Shown here piece by piece: positions 1 through 8,365 of a stretch of DNA of 64,000 nt. The DNA lies in contig CAJOCQ010000003.1 of the NCBI GenBank assembly GCA_905233135.1, positions 1-64,000 of the forward strand, read 5' to 3'. The number at the start of each line of letters is the position of its first letter. Positions within the stretch are counted from its first letter, which is position 1. The notes beneath the pieces are model-generated. The model had not been told where the DNA came from and did no database searches. It saw only the letters and a program-made list of their open reading frames with translations. Made by a program: the position numbers and the translations under genes. The stretch comes from an uncultured Selenomonadaceae bacterium. Its GTDB lineage: Bacteria; Bacillota; Negativicutes; Selenomonadales; Selenomonadaceae.

Positions 1-150
1 GCAATTTTCCACAAAAATTTTTTCCTTCCGCGCAGAATTTATTTTTTCTTCGATAAAATCTGCGCTTTTCGATTGCGCGGTATGGTCTTCGGTGCCGTGC
101 ATTATTAAAATTGGCTTGATAATTTTTGCCAAAAATTTATAACCGTGCCG
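1..150 (-). pseudogene. C-terminal fragment of a duplicated alpha/beta hydrolase
   Basis: On the minus strand this stretch reads in frame as the C-terminal part of an alpha/beta hydrolase (PILIMHGTEDHTAQ..., the strand and loop carrying the catalytic Asp) and runs off the window edge. The first 100 bases are identical to 238-337 inside the neighbouring intact hydrolase. Upstream of about position 150 the frame meets a stop and there is no hydrolase N-terminus, so the copy is truncated at its 5' side. It is probably the remnant of a tandem duplication. The rest of this copy lies outside the window, so its full extent is unknown. Confidence 0.6.
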
Positions 151-337
151 CCGCCCGCAAAATTAATTTCCATTCAAAAATTTTAGCACTTCCTCAAAAA
201 CAAAATCCCGCGTTTCAGTTAGCGGCAACAAGTGCCCGCAATTTTCCACAAAAATTTTTTCCTTCCGCGCAGAATTTATTTTTTCTTCGATAAAATCTGC
301 GCTTTTCGATTGCGCGGTATGGTCTTCGGTGCCGTGC
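1..337. repeat. 100-bp perfect direct repeat (1-100 and 238-337)
   Basis: Bases 1-100 and 238-337 are identical, while sequence on the right side of each copy diverges at once. The left edge of copy 1 is cut by the window. The second copy lies inside the intact hydrolase gene, encoding the catalytic-Asp region. Identity including wobble positions points to a recent duplication or gene conversion. Confidence 0.9.
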
Positions 338-888
338 GTGGTAATTTTCGGCAGCAGAATTTTAACTTCTTCCATTAAATTTACCAATTCGTGGACGCTG
401 ATAAAAGGCATTTTGCGATAGGATTTATTGGCGGCGGGCGGAACATCTTTCAGACATCGGTGCGGGCGTATGACTGAAAAATTTTTACATTCACTGCGCG
501 GCGGCAAGTCCTTTAAATGCAAACTTTCATCAATGAAAATTGGCGCGGCTAAACTTACAATTTTTTCAACCCTGCGCGAATACGCAAGTTTCAAAGTTAA
601 AAGTGCGCCCATTGAATGCCCGACAACAAAAATTTTTTCGCAAAAGCCGCTTAAGATTGCGTAGCCGTCCAGCACCGAATTAAACCAATCTTCGTTTGTG
701 GTTTTCATTAAATTTAATTCGTTGGTAGCGTGTCCCGCCAATCTTACGCCCAAAACAGTATAACCTGCGCGATTTAAAAATTTTCCCATTAATAAAAGTT
801 CCGCCGGTAAACCCGTGAAACCGTGAATAAGCAAAACGCCTTCAGAGCCGCCTTTCAATAAAAACGGCTCCGCGCCCTCGATAATCAT
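163..888 (-). CDS. alpha/beta hydrolase, carboxylesterase/lipase-like
   Basis: Serine hydrolase of the alpha/beta fold, 241 aa, cytoplasmic (no signal peptide). Seen: HGFTG oxyanion loop at residues 22-26, nucleophile elbow GHSMG at 90-94 (Ser92), HGTED near 185-189 (probable catalytic Asp189) and NCGHLLPL with the probable catalytic His219. Length and motif order match the Est30-type carboxylesterase group, which hydrolyses short to medium acyl esters; the actual substrate cannot be told. The ATG at 888 follows a G-rich Shine-Dalgarno. A truncated copy of its C-terminal region sits directly downstream. secG lies upstream in the same direction, separated by an inverted-repeat spacer. Confidence 0.85.
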   Translation of the reverse strand: MIIEGAEPFLLKGGSEGVLLIHGFTGLPAELLLMGKFLNRAGYTVLGVRLAGHATNELNLMKTTNEDWFNSVLDGYAILSGFCEKIFVVGHSMGALLTLKLAYSRRVEKIVSLAAPIFIDESLHLKDLPPRSECKNFSVIRPHRCLKDVPPAANKSYRKMPFISVHELVNLMEEVKILLPKITTHGTEDHTAQSKSADFIEEKINSARKEKIFVENCGHLLPLTETRDFVFEEVLKFLNGN

Positions 889-904
889 AAAACGCCCCCT
901 TTTT

Positions 905-985
905 AAAGACTAAGGGTTAAAGCCTAAAGACTAGGGATTTTTCCCCTATTCTTTCACTAAGTCTTAGGCTTTAGTCTTTAGCCCC
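905..985. repeat. Low-complexity inverted repeat (AAAGACTAAG / CTTAGTCTTT type)
   Basis: Reiterated words such as AAAGACTA on the left and TAGTCTTT on the right form an imperfect palindrome around a CCCCTA centre. It lies between secG and the hydrolase and overlaps the secG stop. Similar slippage-type dyads occur at 2339, 11388, 29657 and 59343. It may act as a terminator or simply be slippage-generated spacer. Confidence 0.6.
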
Positions 986-1212
986 TATGAAACCATTCGT
1001 GCAATAATAATCGTGATAATTGCAAAAAGTATCGCCAATACTACGGTAACACGCGCCAAAAGTGCGTCCATACCGCGCGCCTTGCCTGAAAAAACAGCGT
1101 CGGAGCTGCCGTCCATTCCGCCCATTCCGCCGGACTTTGCCTCTTGTCCCAAAATTGCGCCTATCAATGCAACTGAAATTATTGCATCTACAACCATTAA
1201 AAATGTAAGCAA
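985..1212 (-). CDS. secG: SecG, preprotein translocase subunit
   Basis: Small integral membrane subunit of the SecYEG channel, 75 aa. Seen: N-terminal hydrophobic segment (residues 2-22), a Gly/Ser-rich loop around residues 24-45 (GGMGGMDGSS), and a second hydrophobic segment (about 52-73). This two-helix layout and length are typical of SecG. The chosen start is TTG at 1210-1212, preceded by GGGAGG with an 8-base spacer; a longer upstream frame lacks such a site. A terminator for the upstream prs gene separates the two transcripts. Confidence 0.9.
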   Translation of the reverse strand: MLTFLMVVDAIISVALIGAILGQEAKSGGMGGMDGSSDAVFSGKARGMDALLARVTVVLAILFAIITIIIARMVS

Positions 1213-1311
1213 AATTTTTTCCTCCCAAATGCTTTAAAATCGATTTAAACCCGCCTAAATTCGACGAGAAGGGCTCTTGCCCAATTTTTTGAGGAATTAT
1301 ATCATACAAAA

Positions 1312-1340
1312 AAATAAGCGGCAAATTTTGCCGCTAAACA
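1312..1340 (-). terminator. Rho-independent terminator after prs
   Basis: On the minus strand AGCGGCA and TGCCGCT form a tight stem immediately followed by TATTTTTTTG, just downstream of the prs stop codon. Confidence 0.8.
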
Positions 1341-1350
1341 GGTTTCAGTC

Positions 1351-2310
1351 CTATCTGAAAAGTTGACTTACTGAACGCCTTGATTGAATCCTCAAAATAA
1401 CGTCGGCAATTGATTTTGCCATTGAAAGTACAATAATTTTTGGCGATTGTTTTTCGGGCGGCAAGGCGATTGTATCAGTAACTACAAGTTTTTCAATATC
1501 TGAGTTGTTAATTTTTTCAACGGCGTTTTTGCTCAATACGGCGTGCGAACAAGCGGCAAGTACAGTTTTTGCGCCGAGTTTCTTTAAAGCCTTCGCGCCT
1601 TCGCAAAGACTGCCCGCCGTGTCAACAATATCATCAATCATTAAAGCAACTTTATCTTCGACTTCGCCGATAATGCTCATAACTTCAGCTTCGCCGGGAC
1701 GCGGTCTGCGCTTTTCGATAATTGCTATTGGAGCCTTGAGAAAATCAGCCAAAACTCTTGCACGAGTAACGCCACCCAAATCAGGCGAAACAACTACCAA
1801 TTCGCCGCCGAAATCGTGTCCGTTAAAATAATCTGCGAAGACAGGCGCGCCCAATAAATGGTCAACGGGAATATCAAAGAAACCTTGAATTTGCCCCGCG
1901 TGCAAGTCAACCGTAATAACGCGCGTCATTCCCGCTGCAACCATTAAATTTGCAACAAGTTTTGCGGAAATAGGTTCGCGCCCGCGCGTCTTTCTGTCTT
2001 GGCGCGCGTAGGCGTAATAAGGCACAACTGCTGTAATGCTGTGCGCAGAGGCGCGCTTGCAAGCGTCCGCCATTATCAGCAAATCCATCAAGTTATCATT
2101 GACAGGTTGGCTTGTCGGCTGAATTATAAAAATATCCTTGCCGCGTATGCTGTCGCTAATCATAACTTGCGTTTCGCCGTTGTTAAATCTGCCAACAAAT
2201 GTATCGAATAAATCAACGCCGCAATGCTCGGCGATTTTTTTTGCAAGTTCAGGATTTGCATTGCCCGTCATTAAACAAAGGTTAGCCGTGTTAAAATTGT
2301 TGTTTTCCAT
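1351..2310 (-). CDS. prs: Ribose-phosphate pyrophosphokinase (PRPP synthetase)
   Basis: Makes PRPP from ribose 5-phosphate and ATP for purine, pyrimidine, His, Trp and NAD synthesis. 319 aa, normal for class I enzymes. Seen: PYYAYARQDRK near residues 95-105 (ATP and flexible-loop region), VVSPDLGGVTRA (around 173-184), and the PRPP-binding loop ALMIDDIVDTAG near 218-229. The ATG at 2310 is preceded by GGAGGAG. The usual bacterial partner glmU lies upstream in the same direction, but a decayed DUF1919 gene now sits between them. An efficient terminator follows. Confidence 0.97.
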   Translation of the reverse strand: MENNNFNTANLCLMTGNANPELAKKIAEHCGVDLFDTFVGRFNNGETQVMISDSIRGKDIFIIQPTSQPVNDNLMDLLIMADACKRASAHSITAVVPYYAYARQDRKTRGREPISAKLVANLMVAAGMTRVITVDLHAGQIQGFFDIPVDHLLGAPVFADYFNGHDFGGELVVVSPDLGGVTRARVLADFLKAPIAIIEKRRPRPGEAEVMSIIGEVEDKVALMIDDIVDTAGSLCEGAKALKKLGAKTVLAACSHAVLSKNAVEKINNSDIEKLVVTDTIALPPEKQSPKIIVLSMAKSIADVILRIQSRRSVSQLFR

Positions 2311-2338
2311 TAAAACTCCTCCATTACCACTACAAAAT

Positions 2339-2396
2339 TTAGGGTTAGGGGTTAGTTGTTAGGGGTTAGCAGAAAAACTATTTCCTATTCCCTTGT
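2339..2396. repeat. Low-complexity spacer (TTAGGGGTTAG reiterations)
   Basis: Reiterated AGGGGTTAG-like words followed by a partial complement (CCTATTCCCTTGTTAG), in the gap between prs and the DUF1919 pseudogene. No gene is seen in 2311-2434. Confidence 0.5.
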
Positions 2397-2434
2397 TAGT
2401 ATATTTTTTATAAATTTGATTTTACCTGCAAGAA

Positions 2435-3333
2435 TTATTTATTTTTGAAAATTAGCGGCGTTTTTTTGCCGTATAACAGCATATCCCAAATATCATATTC
2501 AATAATACTTCCCATAGCATTTCTATTAACAATATCCCAAAATTTCAAATTTTTATATTTATTGACATTAATATAAAAACCGCAGTCTGAATCAGTTTCA
2601 AAGGGTACGAAACAAACTTTTTTGCGTAAGGAAGTTTATCAAATTCCGCCAAAATTTCGGGGTTTTCAGTGTACATTACCGCCAAAACATTAAACCAATT
2701 TATTTTGAAACTGCGCTAAATCCATTTTCTGTAAGCAAAATTTGCGTCGCCGTAATGATTCATATTCCATTCAATTTCGCCAATTTTGTAAACAGGATAA
2801 TCAATTTGCAAATCATTATTTCTTTTGTTACGAACAAATTTTAATTCGGCTTTAACGTTTTGAATCGGATTTTTCAAAAACTTTAAAAAATCTTCTTCGG
2901 AAGCAAACATATTTATTGTTGGCGAAAGAAAAGGCAAGCCGAATCTGTGATACGTGAAACCGCCGAAACAAATTCATTGATAAAATTGAAATTTTAGAGC
3001 GGCGCAATTTTTTATATTTTTCAAGCGTAAAAAGCGGAATGCAAACTGTTCTGTCCAAAACAATTTTATCTTCGTCAATGTCCAAAGTTTCAGCGTCTTT
3101 TAAAATTGGTACGAGTGAAGCATTATTGCCGAAAACCAAAATTAAATCGTAGTCAAGATTTTTTAAATCTTCCTTGTTTAAAATTTTAATTTTATCAAAA
3201 CCAATACCCGGCGGCGCAATTAAGCCTTGAAGATTTATATTGCCGTAAAGCCGCGCCAAAATATTAAACGCGGGTTTTAAATATCCTACCCCCTCCCATT
3301 TTGATTGAGCTGTAGCCAAATAACGATTTTCAT
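2435..3333 (-). pseudogene. Decayed DUF1919 family gene (frameshifted)
   Basis: Three successive minus-strand frames join into one protein. The probable original start is ATG at 3333 (MKIVIW...), with a Shine-Dalgarno CAGGAG inside the glmU stop region. Then a frame reads SKWEGVGYLKP...LDYDLILVFGNN (a nucleotide-binding-like N-terminal half). A shifted frame reads FGLPFLSPTINMF, typical of the DUF1919 family seen in polysaccharide loci. A third frame ends in FKNK and a stop at 2435-2437. At least three lesions are needed to restore one ORF, so this is unlikely to be one sequencing slip. DUF1919 has no firmly established activity. It probably formed part of the glmU transcript. Confidence 0.75.
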
Positions 3334-3336
3334 TTT

Positions 3337-4695
3337 TTACTCCTGTTTTCTTTTGTCATTCCAATTTGAAATATTAGTTTGACGCGAACGCGCAATAGCA
3401 AGATTATCTTTTGGAACAGTTTTATTGATAGTCGAACCTGCGGCAATGTACGCGCCGTCTTCCAAAGTTACGGGCGCAATTAAATTTGAGTTGCAGCCGA
3501 CAAAAACATTATCGCCAATCGTGGTACGGTGTTTTTTCTTGCCGTCATAATTAACAGTGATTGTGCCGCAGCCCATATTGCAACCCGCGCCCATATCAGT
3601 ATCACCAATATATTGCAAGTGCGGAAGTTTCGAGCCTTCGCCGATATTGGAATTTTTGACTTCAACGAAATTGCCGATTTTAACTTTGTCAAAAATTTTA
3701 CTGCCGGGACGAATATGCACGTACGGACCAAGAATAACATTGTTGCAAATTTCGGCGTCGTGGCAATAACAAAATTGCGCTTGAACGTTATCGCCGACAA
3801 TCATATTTTCAAAGCGGCTGTTAGGTCCGAGCGTACAATTTTCGCCAATTTTCGTATTGCCTTCAAGGTAAGTGTTGGGATAAATAACGGTGTCCTGCCC
3901 AACTTCAACATCGCAATCAACAAAAGTTGACGCGGGGTCAATGATTGTAACGCCGCTTTCCATAAGCGCAATATTTTTTCTTTGGCGGAGGATTTTATCG
4001 GCGGCGGCGAGTTGAACGCGGGAATTAATTCCGAGCGTTTGTTTATAATCGTCCGCAATGACGGCGTTAATTTTTTCGCTGTCATTTTTAAGAATCGTCA
4101 ACACATCGGGCAAATAATATTCTCCCTGCGCGTTTTCGTTTTTGACTTGAGAAAGTGCGCCGAAAAGTTTTTTTGCGTCGAAGCAGTAAACGCCCGCGTT
4201 GACTTCGCTAATTTGGCGTTCGTAGCTGTTGGCGTCTTTGTGTTCGACAATTTTTCTGAAAGTGCCGTCGTCTTCGCGAATAATTCTGCCGTAACCTGTA
4301 GCGTCGGGCATTTCGGCTGTTAAAACTGTTGCAGCGGCTTTTGATTTAATGTGCTTGTCAACAAAATTTTTCAAAAGTTCGCCCGTAAATAACGGCGTAT
4401 CGCCGCAAAGTACCAAAATTGTATCGTTGGAATTTGCAAATTTTTCTTTGGTACACAAAACGGCGTGCCCTGTGCCGAGCTGTTCGGCTTGCAAAACAAA
4501 TTCAACGTTATTAAAACTTTGTTGCACCAATTCCGCGCCGTTGCCTATAACTACAATTTCGCGCGTGGAGCCTGCGGATTTTGCCGCGTCAATGACGTGT
4601 TGCAGCATTGGCTTGCCGCCTACTTTGTGCAAAACTTTCGGCAATTTGCTTTTCATACGGGTACCTTTGCCCGCCGCTAAAATTATTGTTTCCAA
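3337..4695 (-). CDS. glmU: Bifunctional GlmU (GlcN-1-P acetyltransferase / GlcNAc-1-P uridyltransferase)
   Basis: Makes UDP-GlcNAc, precursor of peptidoglycan and LPS, from glucosamine 1-phosphate. 452 aa, the usual length. Seen: N-terminal pyrophosphorylase signature LAAGKGTRM at residues 6-14 followed by LPKVLHKVGGKPM; the uridyltransferase domain runs to about 230. A left-handed beta-helix of hexapeptide repeats follows (about 250-440), with CHDAEICNNVILGPYVHIRPG and the NYDGKKKHRT loop near the acetyltransferase site. The start is TTG at 4693-4695 behind GGAGG. The gene overlaps nothing; its stop region supplies the ribosome site of the decayed downstream gene. Confidence 0.96.
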   Translation of the reverse strand: METIILAAGKGTRMKSKLPKVLHKVGGKPMLQHVIDAAKSAGSTREIVVIGNGAELVQQSFNNVEFVLQAEQLGTGHAVLCTKEKFANSNDTILVLCGDTPLFTGELLKNFVDKHIKSKAAATVLTAEMPDATGYGRIIREDDGTFRKIVEHKDANSYERQISEVNAGVYCFDAKKLFGALSQVKNENAQGEYYLPDVLTILKNDSEKINAVIADDYKQTLGINSRVQLAAADKILRQRKNIALMESGVTIIDPASTFVDCDVEVGQDTVIYPNTYLEGNTKIGENCTLGPNSRFENMIVGDNVQAQFCYCHDAEICNNVILGPYVHIRPGSKIFDKVKIGNFVEVKNSNIGEGSKLPHLQYIGDTDMGAGCNMGCGTITVNYDGKKKHRTTIGDNVFVGCNSNLIAPVTLEDGAYIAAGSTINKTVPKDNLAIARSRQTNISNWNDKRKQE

Positions 4696-4778
4696 CTTTT
4701 AAAGCCTCCAATTTTAAGAGTCAAGGATTTTTTATAGATTGTTGGTAAAGTCTTTTTAAACTAAAAATTTTTCTAATT

Positions 4779-4915
4779 AAATGTACTTTCTTTTTCCGAA
4801 GCAGGAAAAGGGTTCAAAGGTTCCAGTGAAGAGGGAAGAGTGATTTGCGCGGGAAGGCCGCCCATCCTGCGCGGCTTGCTTGCAAAGCGTGCTCTTCTGG
4901 CGGCGGCTATGTAAT
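4779..4915 (+). repeat. Dispersed intergenic element, copy A (divergent)
   Basis: Begins with the shared module AATGTACTTTCTTTTTCCGA. The matching purine arm is lost; the rest shares a GCGCGGGAAGGCCGCCCATCC block with copy C and a CATCCTGCGCG tail with copies F and H. It lies between two minus-strand genes and has no ORF. This is the most degraded copy. Confidence 0.55.
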
Positions 4916-4925
4916 TTCTTTTTAA

Positions 4926-5795
4926 CTATTTCTTTAAAGCAATATGAATAATTTCGTCTTTGAAATAAGGGTCTGTAATTTCCAATTCTGCCGGTTTATC
5001 AATATCTTGCGGCGCGTTACCTGCTTTTTCATCAGTCCAAAATTCGCCCGGCACCGTTACCCAAAATACCACGTCAATTACGCGCGAAGTCAAAGCAGCG
5101 GCGCGCGCATTGCTGTCAATTTGTACAAGTTCAAGATTTTTATTGATACGTTTAGAAATTTCTGCAAGAACGGCGGTATTGAAACCTGCAGGCTTGCCGT
5201 CCGCGCTTACAAAATCCAGCGGCGGCAAATCGCCCGTTACGCCGACTTTGATAATTTCTGCGCCGTCAAATTGCGGCATTGCGATGGCGGGCGGCTCTTC
5301 ATTCGGATTTAAATCAGTGATATAAGTTTTTGTAAGATTTTCCAGCGTGCCGTCATTTTGCATTGACTGAATAGCGGAATTAATTTCTGCGCCCAAATTT
5401 TTATCGTCCTTGCGAACGGCGCAGCAAAAACTGTCGAACATATTAACGGTATGGTTTAAAATTTCAAAATCAGGATTTTTTGCAACAAGGTAATTTGCAA
5501 CGCTCCTGTAAGTGCTTATTTCGTCAATTTGTTTTGCCTCAACTCCCATAACCAATTCATTTAAGCTGTTATAGTAATGGTAATTGTGCGAAAGATTTAT
5601 ATTCGGACGCTTGGCGACTTTCTCCAAATTTTTCAAATGTTCGTTAAGCACTTCTTCACTTGCGTTAAGTTTTGTAATGATACCGATTCGAGTTTGCGGA
5701 CTGTCTTTAGTGCTAAAATCATCGCCGCAACCTGTAAAAATACTTCCCGCTAAAATGCAAGAAAGTACAACGCTCGAAAATTTTTTTAAATTCAA
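4926..5795 (-). CDS. Solute-binding lipoprotein, SBP_bac_3-like, lobes in permuted order
   Basis: Exported lipoprotein, 289 aa. Seen: signal peptide with lipobox FTGC (Cys23). Residues 36-160 resemble the second lobe and C-terminal helix of family 3 solute-binding proteins (KQIDEISTYRSVANYLVAKNP..., ending QNDGTLENLTK). Residues 181-289 resemble the first lobe (VGVTGDLPPLDF, DGKPAGF, ALTSRVIDVVFW, ITDPYFKDEI). In ordinary members the order is reversed, so this looks like a circular permutation. No permease or ATPase gene is near, so transport versus sensing is open. It is a tandem paralogue of the next gene; ligand unknown (the family binds amino acids or other polar ligands). Confidence 0.75.
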   Translation of the reverse strand: MNLKKFSSVVLSCILAGSIFTGCGDDFSTKDSPQTRIGIITKLNASEEVLNEHLKNLEKVAKRPNINLSHNYHYYNSLNELVMGVEAKQIDEISTYRSVANYLVAKNPDFEILNHTVNMFDSFCCAVRKDDKNLGAEINSAIQSMQNDGTLENLTKTYITDLNPNEEPPAIAMPQFDGAEIIKVGVTGDLPPLDFVSADGKPAGFNTAVLAEISKRINKNLELVQIDSNARAAALTSRVIDVVFWVTVPGEFWTDEKAGNAPQDIDKPAELEITDPYFKDEIIHIALKK

Positions 5796-5834
5796 CTTGA
5801 AACCGACCTTTCATTTAATTTTAGTGTACAGCCA

Positions 5835-6713
5835 TTATTTTTTTAAAGCAATATGAACAATTTCGTCTTCGTAATAGGGGGCGGAAATTTCCAAATCTGC
5901 GGGTACGTCAACTCTTTCGGGGACATTGCCGCTTTCTTCAAGATTTTTACTCGGCACTGTTACCCAAAATGCAACATCAATTTTTTTGGAAGTAAGCGCG
6001 GTGGCGCGTTCGTCGCTTGCAATTTTTACAATTTCAATATTTTTGTTTGCAAGCCTGCCAATTTCCTCAAGCATTCTTGTAGTAAAACCTGCGGGCGTGC
6101 CGTCTTCCAAAATTAAATCGAGCGGCGGCAAATCCCCCGTTACGCCGACTTTAATAATTTCCGCGCCGTCAATTTTCGGCATATCAGTTACGGGCGTTTT
6201 GTCATTCGGATTCAAATAATTTATGTAAGTTTTTACAATATAGCTTACAGTGTCAGTTTTTTCCGTTGTATTGTCAGTTTTCTGCATTGAATCAAGCGCG
6301 GAATTTAAAGCGTTCAATAAATCTTTATCTTCCTTCCTTACGGCGAAGCAAAAAGAATCGTTCATACCGATTGAATGCGGCAAAATTTCCAATTTGGGAT
6401 TTTGTGCAACGATATAATTTGCAACGCTCCTGTACGTGCTTATTTCGTTAATTTGTTTTGATTCGAGCGCGGCGAGCATAGATTTTAAATCTTTGTAATA
6501 ATGGTAATTGTGCATTAAGTTGACGTTGGGAATTTTAACGGATTCTTCGAGCTTGCTTGAATGTTCGTTAAAACTTTGTTCGCTCTCATTAAGTTTAGTT
6601 ATAATTCCAATTTCAGATTTTGGAACTTTAGGCGCGTCATCGCCGCAACCTGTTAAAATACTTCCCGCCAAAATGCAAGAAAGTACAACGCCCGAAAATT
6701 TTTTCAAGTTCAA
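5835..6713 (-). CDS. Solute-binding lipoprotein, SBP_bac_3-like, permuted lobes (tandem paralogue)
   Basis: Second member of the tandem pair, 292 aa, nearly identical in signal peptide and lipobox (LTGC, Cys23) and alike throughout. Again a lobe-2-like segment comes first (KQINEISTYRSVANYIVAQNP, then ALDSMQ...) and a lobe-1-like segment second (VGVTGDLPPLDL, DGTPAGF, TSKKIDVAFWVTVP, ISAPYYEDEIVHIALKK). It carries a short insertion (KTDNTTEKTDTVS) before the lobe-2 terminal helix. The 39-base gap to the downstream copy suggests co-transcription. The GntR regulator gene lies upstream in the same direction, a possible but unproven controller. The pair arose by duplication and has since diverged. 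Confidence 0.75.
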   Translation of the reverse strand: MNLKKFSGVVLSCILAGSILTGCGDDAPKVPKSEIGIITKLNESEQSFNEHSSKLEESVKIPNVNLMHNYHYYKDLKSMLAALESKQINEISTYRSVANYIVAQNPKLEILPHSIGMNDSFCFAVRKEDKDLLNALNSALDSMQKTDNTTEKTDTVSYIVKTYINYLNPNDKTPVTDMPKIDGAEIIKVGVTGDLPPLDLILEDGTPAGFTTRMLEEIGRLANKNIEIVKIASDERATALTSKKIDVAFWVTVPSKNLEESGNVPERVDVPADLEISAPYYEDEIVHIALKK

Positions 6714-6757
6714 TTTTACAACCGCCTTTTTTGTTTCAAAAAATTTTTCCTTAATCC

Positions 6758-7441
6758 TTAGCTCCTATTTTTGGCGCGGCGAATAGCCTTTAAGTAAGTT
6801 TTTTCGGCGCGTTCCATATGGTGTTCTGCGGCGTCACGCGCTGCGCTGACATCGCCGTTTGCAATAGCTTCGACCATTTCAGAATGTTCTTCAAGTGTTT
6901 CCTGTAACCTGCCGGGATATGACATTGACAGCGTACGAAAGCGCGCCAACTGTTCTTTCAAATTGTTGATAATGTTGACGAGCCTTTCATTGCGGCTGAC
7001 TTTGTACAGCAAGCCGTGAAATTTTATATCAGTCTCAACGATTTTTTCAATATCATTTTTGGCAATGTAACCTTCAATTTCGATAAGCAAATTTTGAAGA
7101 GTTTCGAGTTCATCGGGTTCAATTCGGCGGGCGGCGAGCCCCGCTGCAAGTGATTCAAGCGCGGAGCGAATTTCAAAAATTTCTTTAACATCGCCCGTAG
7201 AAATATCTGAAACGTACGTACCGCGACGCGGCATCATAATTACATAGCCTTCTTGTTCGAGTTTGCGAATTGCTTCACGGACGGGCGTGCGACTAATCCC
7301 CAATTCGTCGGCGAGTTGCACTTCCATTAATCTTTCGCCCGGTTCCAAAATTCCTTTGCGAATTGCATCGCGCAGAGTTTCGCAGACCGCCTCCCGCAGC
7401 GGCTGATATGTATCTAAATCTATTGGTTGCAGTCTTGACAA
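6758..7441 (-). CDS. GntR family transcriptional regulator, FadR/FCD type
   Basis: DNA-binding repressor or activator, 227 aa. Seen: N-terminal winged helix (LADELGISRTPVREAIRKLEQEGY, residues about 47-70, the classic GntR helix-turn-helix) and a C-terminal all-helical FCD ligand domain (about 85-215) with DIKFHGLLYK and EHSEMVEAI. The FCD domain usually binds a carboxylate or metal-carboxylate effector; none can be named. The start is TTG at 7439-7441, directly after the ispE stop, with the Shine-Dalgarno AAGGTG inside ispE, so the two genes are translationally linked. The following genes are the two binding lipoproteins. Confidence 0.9.
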   Translation of the reverse strand: MSRLQPIDLDTYQPLREAVCETLRDAIRKGILEPGERLMEVQLADELGISRTPVREAIRKLEQEGYVIMMPRRGTYVSDISTGDVKEIFEIRSALESLAAGLAARRIEPDELETLQNLLIEIEGYIAKNDIEKIVETDIKFHGLLYKVSRNERLVNIINNLKEQLARFRTLSMSYPGRLQETLEEHSEMVEAIANGDVSAARDAAEHHMERAEKTYLKAIRRAKNRS

Positions 7442-8287
7442 TTAAATCACCTTCTGAAATGTTTTTGTAATAAAAATCTGCGCGTCATTTGAAACAAATT
7501 TGGCGGCGTCAAAATTATCAGTCAACGCAAAAACGGTAGGACCGCTGCCGCTCATCATTGCGATTTTTGCGCCGTTATCGAGCAGAAATTTTTTGTAAGT
7601 TTGAATAGCAGGAAATTTTTTTACAGCGACGGGCTCCAGTACGTTTGAAAATTTTTTAAAAGCCGCGTCGAAATTTTTTTCTTTAAGCAGTTTAATAATT
7701 TCGTTGTTTTGCGGGTGGAATTGCGCGGGGTTATCGTCGTAAGTTTTATAAGACCACGCGGTGGAAATTTCGCCGAGCGGTTTAATCAGCACAACTTGAA
7801 AAGTTGGCAAATCGTCAAGGCGCGTTAAATTTTCGCCGCGCCCCGTTGCAAGGCAAGTCCCGCCAATCACGCAGTAGGGAACGTCCGAGCCGATTTTTGC
7901 GGCAATTTCGCACATTTCCTCAACGCTCAAATTTAAATCGTACAAAACATTTAAGCCGCGAATAACCGCCGCCGCGTCTGAACTGCCGCCCGCCAATCCC
8001 GCCGCCGAAGGAATTTTTTTAGTTAAATTTATCGACACGCCGAAATTTTTGTTGCAGAAATTTTGAACTTCCAACGCTGCGCGAAATGCCAAATTTTTTT
8101 CGTCAACAGGAAGTGAATCATTGCCGAAAATTTTTAAAGTAATTGCGTCCGCCTTTTCCAATGCCACAATGTCAGCAAGTTCCAGCGTTTGCATTATCAT
8201 TGAGACTTCGTGGAAACCGTCGGCGCGTTTGCCCAAAATATCCAGCGTCAAATTTATTTTCGCTCTTGCAAATTCTTTTACCATCAT
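7442..8287 (-). CDS. ispE: 4-diphosphocytidyl-2-C-methyl-D-erythritol kinase
   Basis: GHMP kinase of the non-mevalonate isoprenoid pathway; phosphorylates CDP-methylerythritol. Seen: N-terminal ARAKINLTLDILGKRADGFHEV, the ATP-binding motif AGLAGGSSDAAA, and the C-terminal MSGSGPTVFAL. With the start at ATG 8285-8287 (MMVKEFARAK) the protein is 281 aa, the family norm. A longer in-frame extension to 8359 is rejected because it adds non-homologous residues. It forms an operon with the GntR gene. The ABC transporter gene starts divergently about 80 bases upstream. Confidence 0.95.
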   Translation of the reverse strand: MMVKEFARAKINLTLDILGKRADGFHEVSMIMQTLELADIVALEKADAITLKIFGNDSLPVDEKNLAFRAALEVQNFCNKNFGVSINLTKKIPSAAGLAGGSSDAAAVIRGLNVLYDLNLSVEEMCEIAAKIGSDVPYCVIGGTCLATGRGENLTRLDDLPTFQVVLIKPLGEISTAWSYKTYDDNPAQFHPQNNEIIKLLKEKNFDAAFKKFSNVLEPVAVKKFPAIQTYKKFLLDNGAKIAMMSGSGPTVFALTDNFDAAKFVSNDAQIFITKTFQKVI

Positions 8288-8343
8288 ACACCGCCTATAA
8301 ATTTTCGCCGAAATTGTAACACCAAAAAAAATCTTTGGCAATA

Positions 8344-8352
8344 TGTTATAAT
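8344..8352 (+). promoter_or_regulatory. Extended -10 promoter element (TGTTATAAT)
   Basis: TG-T-TATAAT between divergent ispE and the ABC transporter. No good -35 is seen 17 bases upstream. If real, the transcript would start only a few bases before the proposed TTG start, so either the leader is very short or the true start codon is further in. Confidence 0.4.
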
Positions 8353-8365
8353 TCTTCAAAAAGAG

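Noticed and set aside
8200..8365. Start of the ABC transporter at 8210 inside ispE
   Set aside because: This would overlap ispE by about 80 bases on the opposite strand with no ribosome site; the homologous part begins after 8366.
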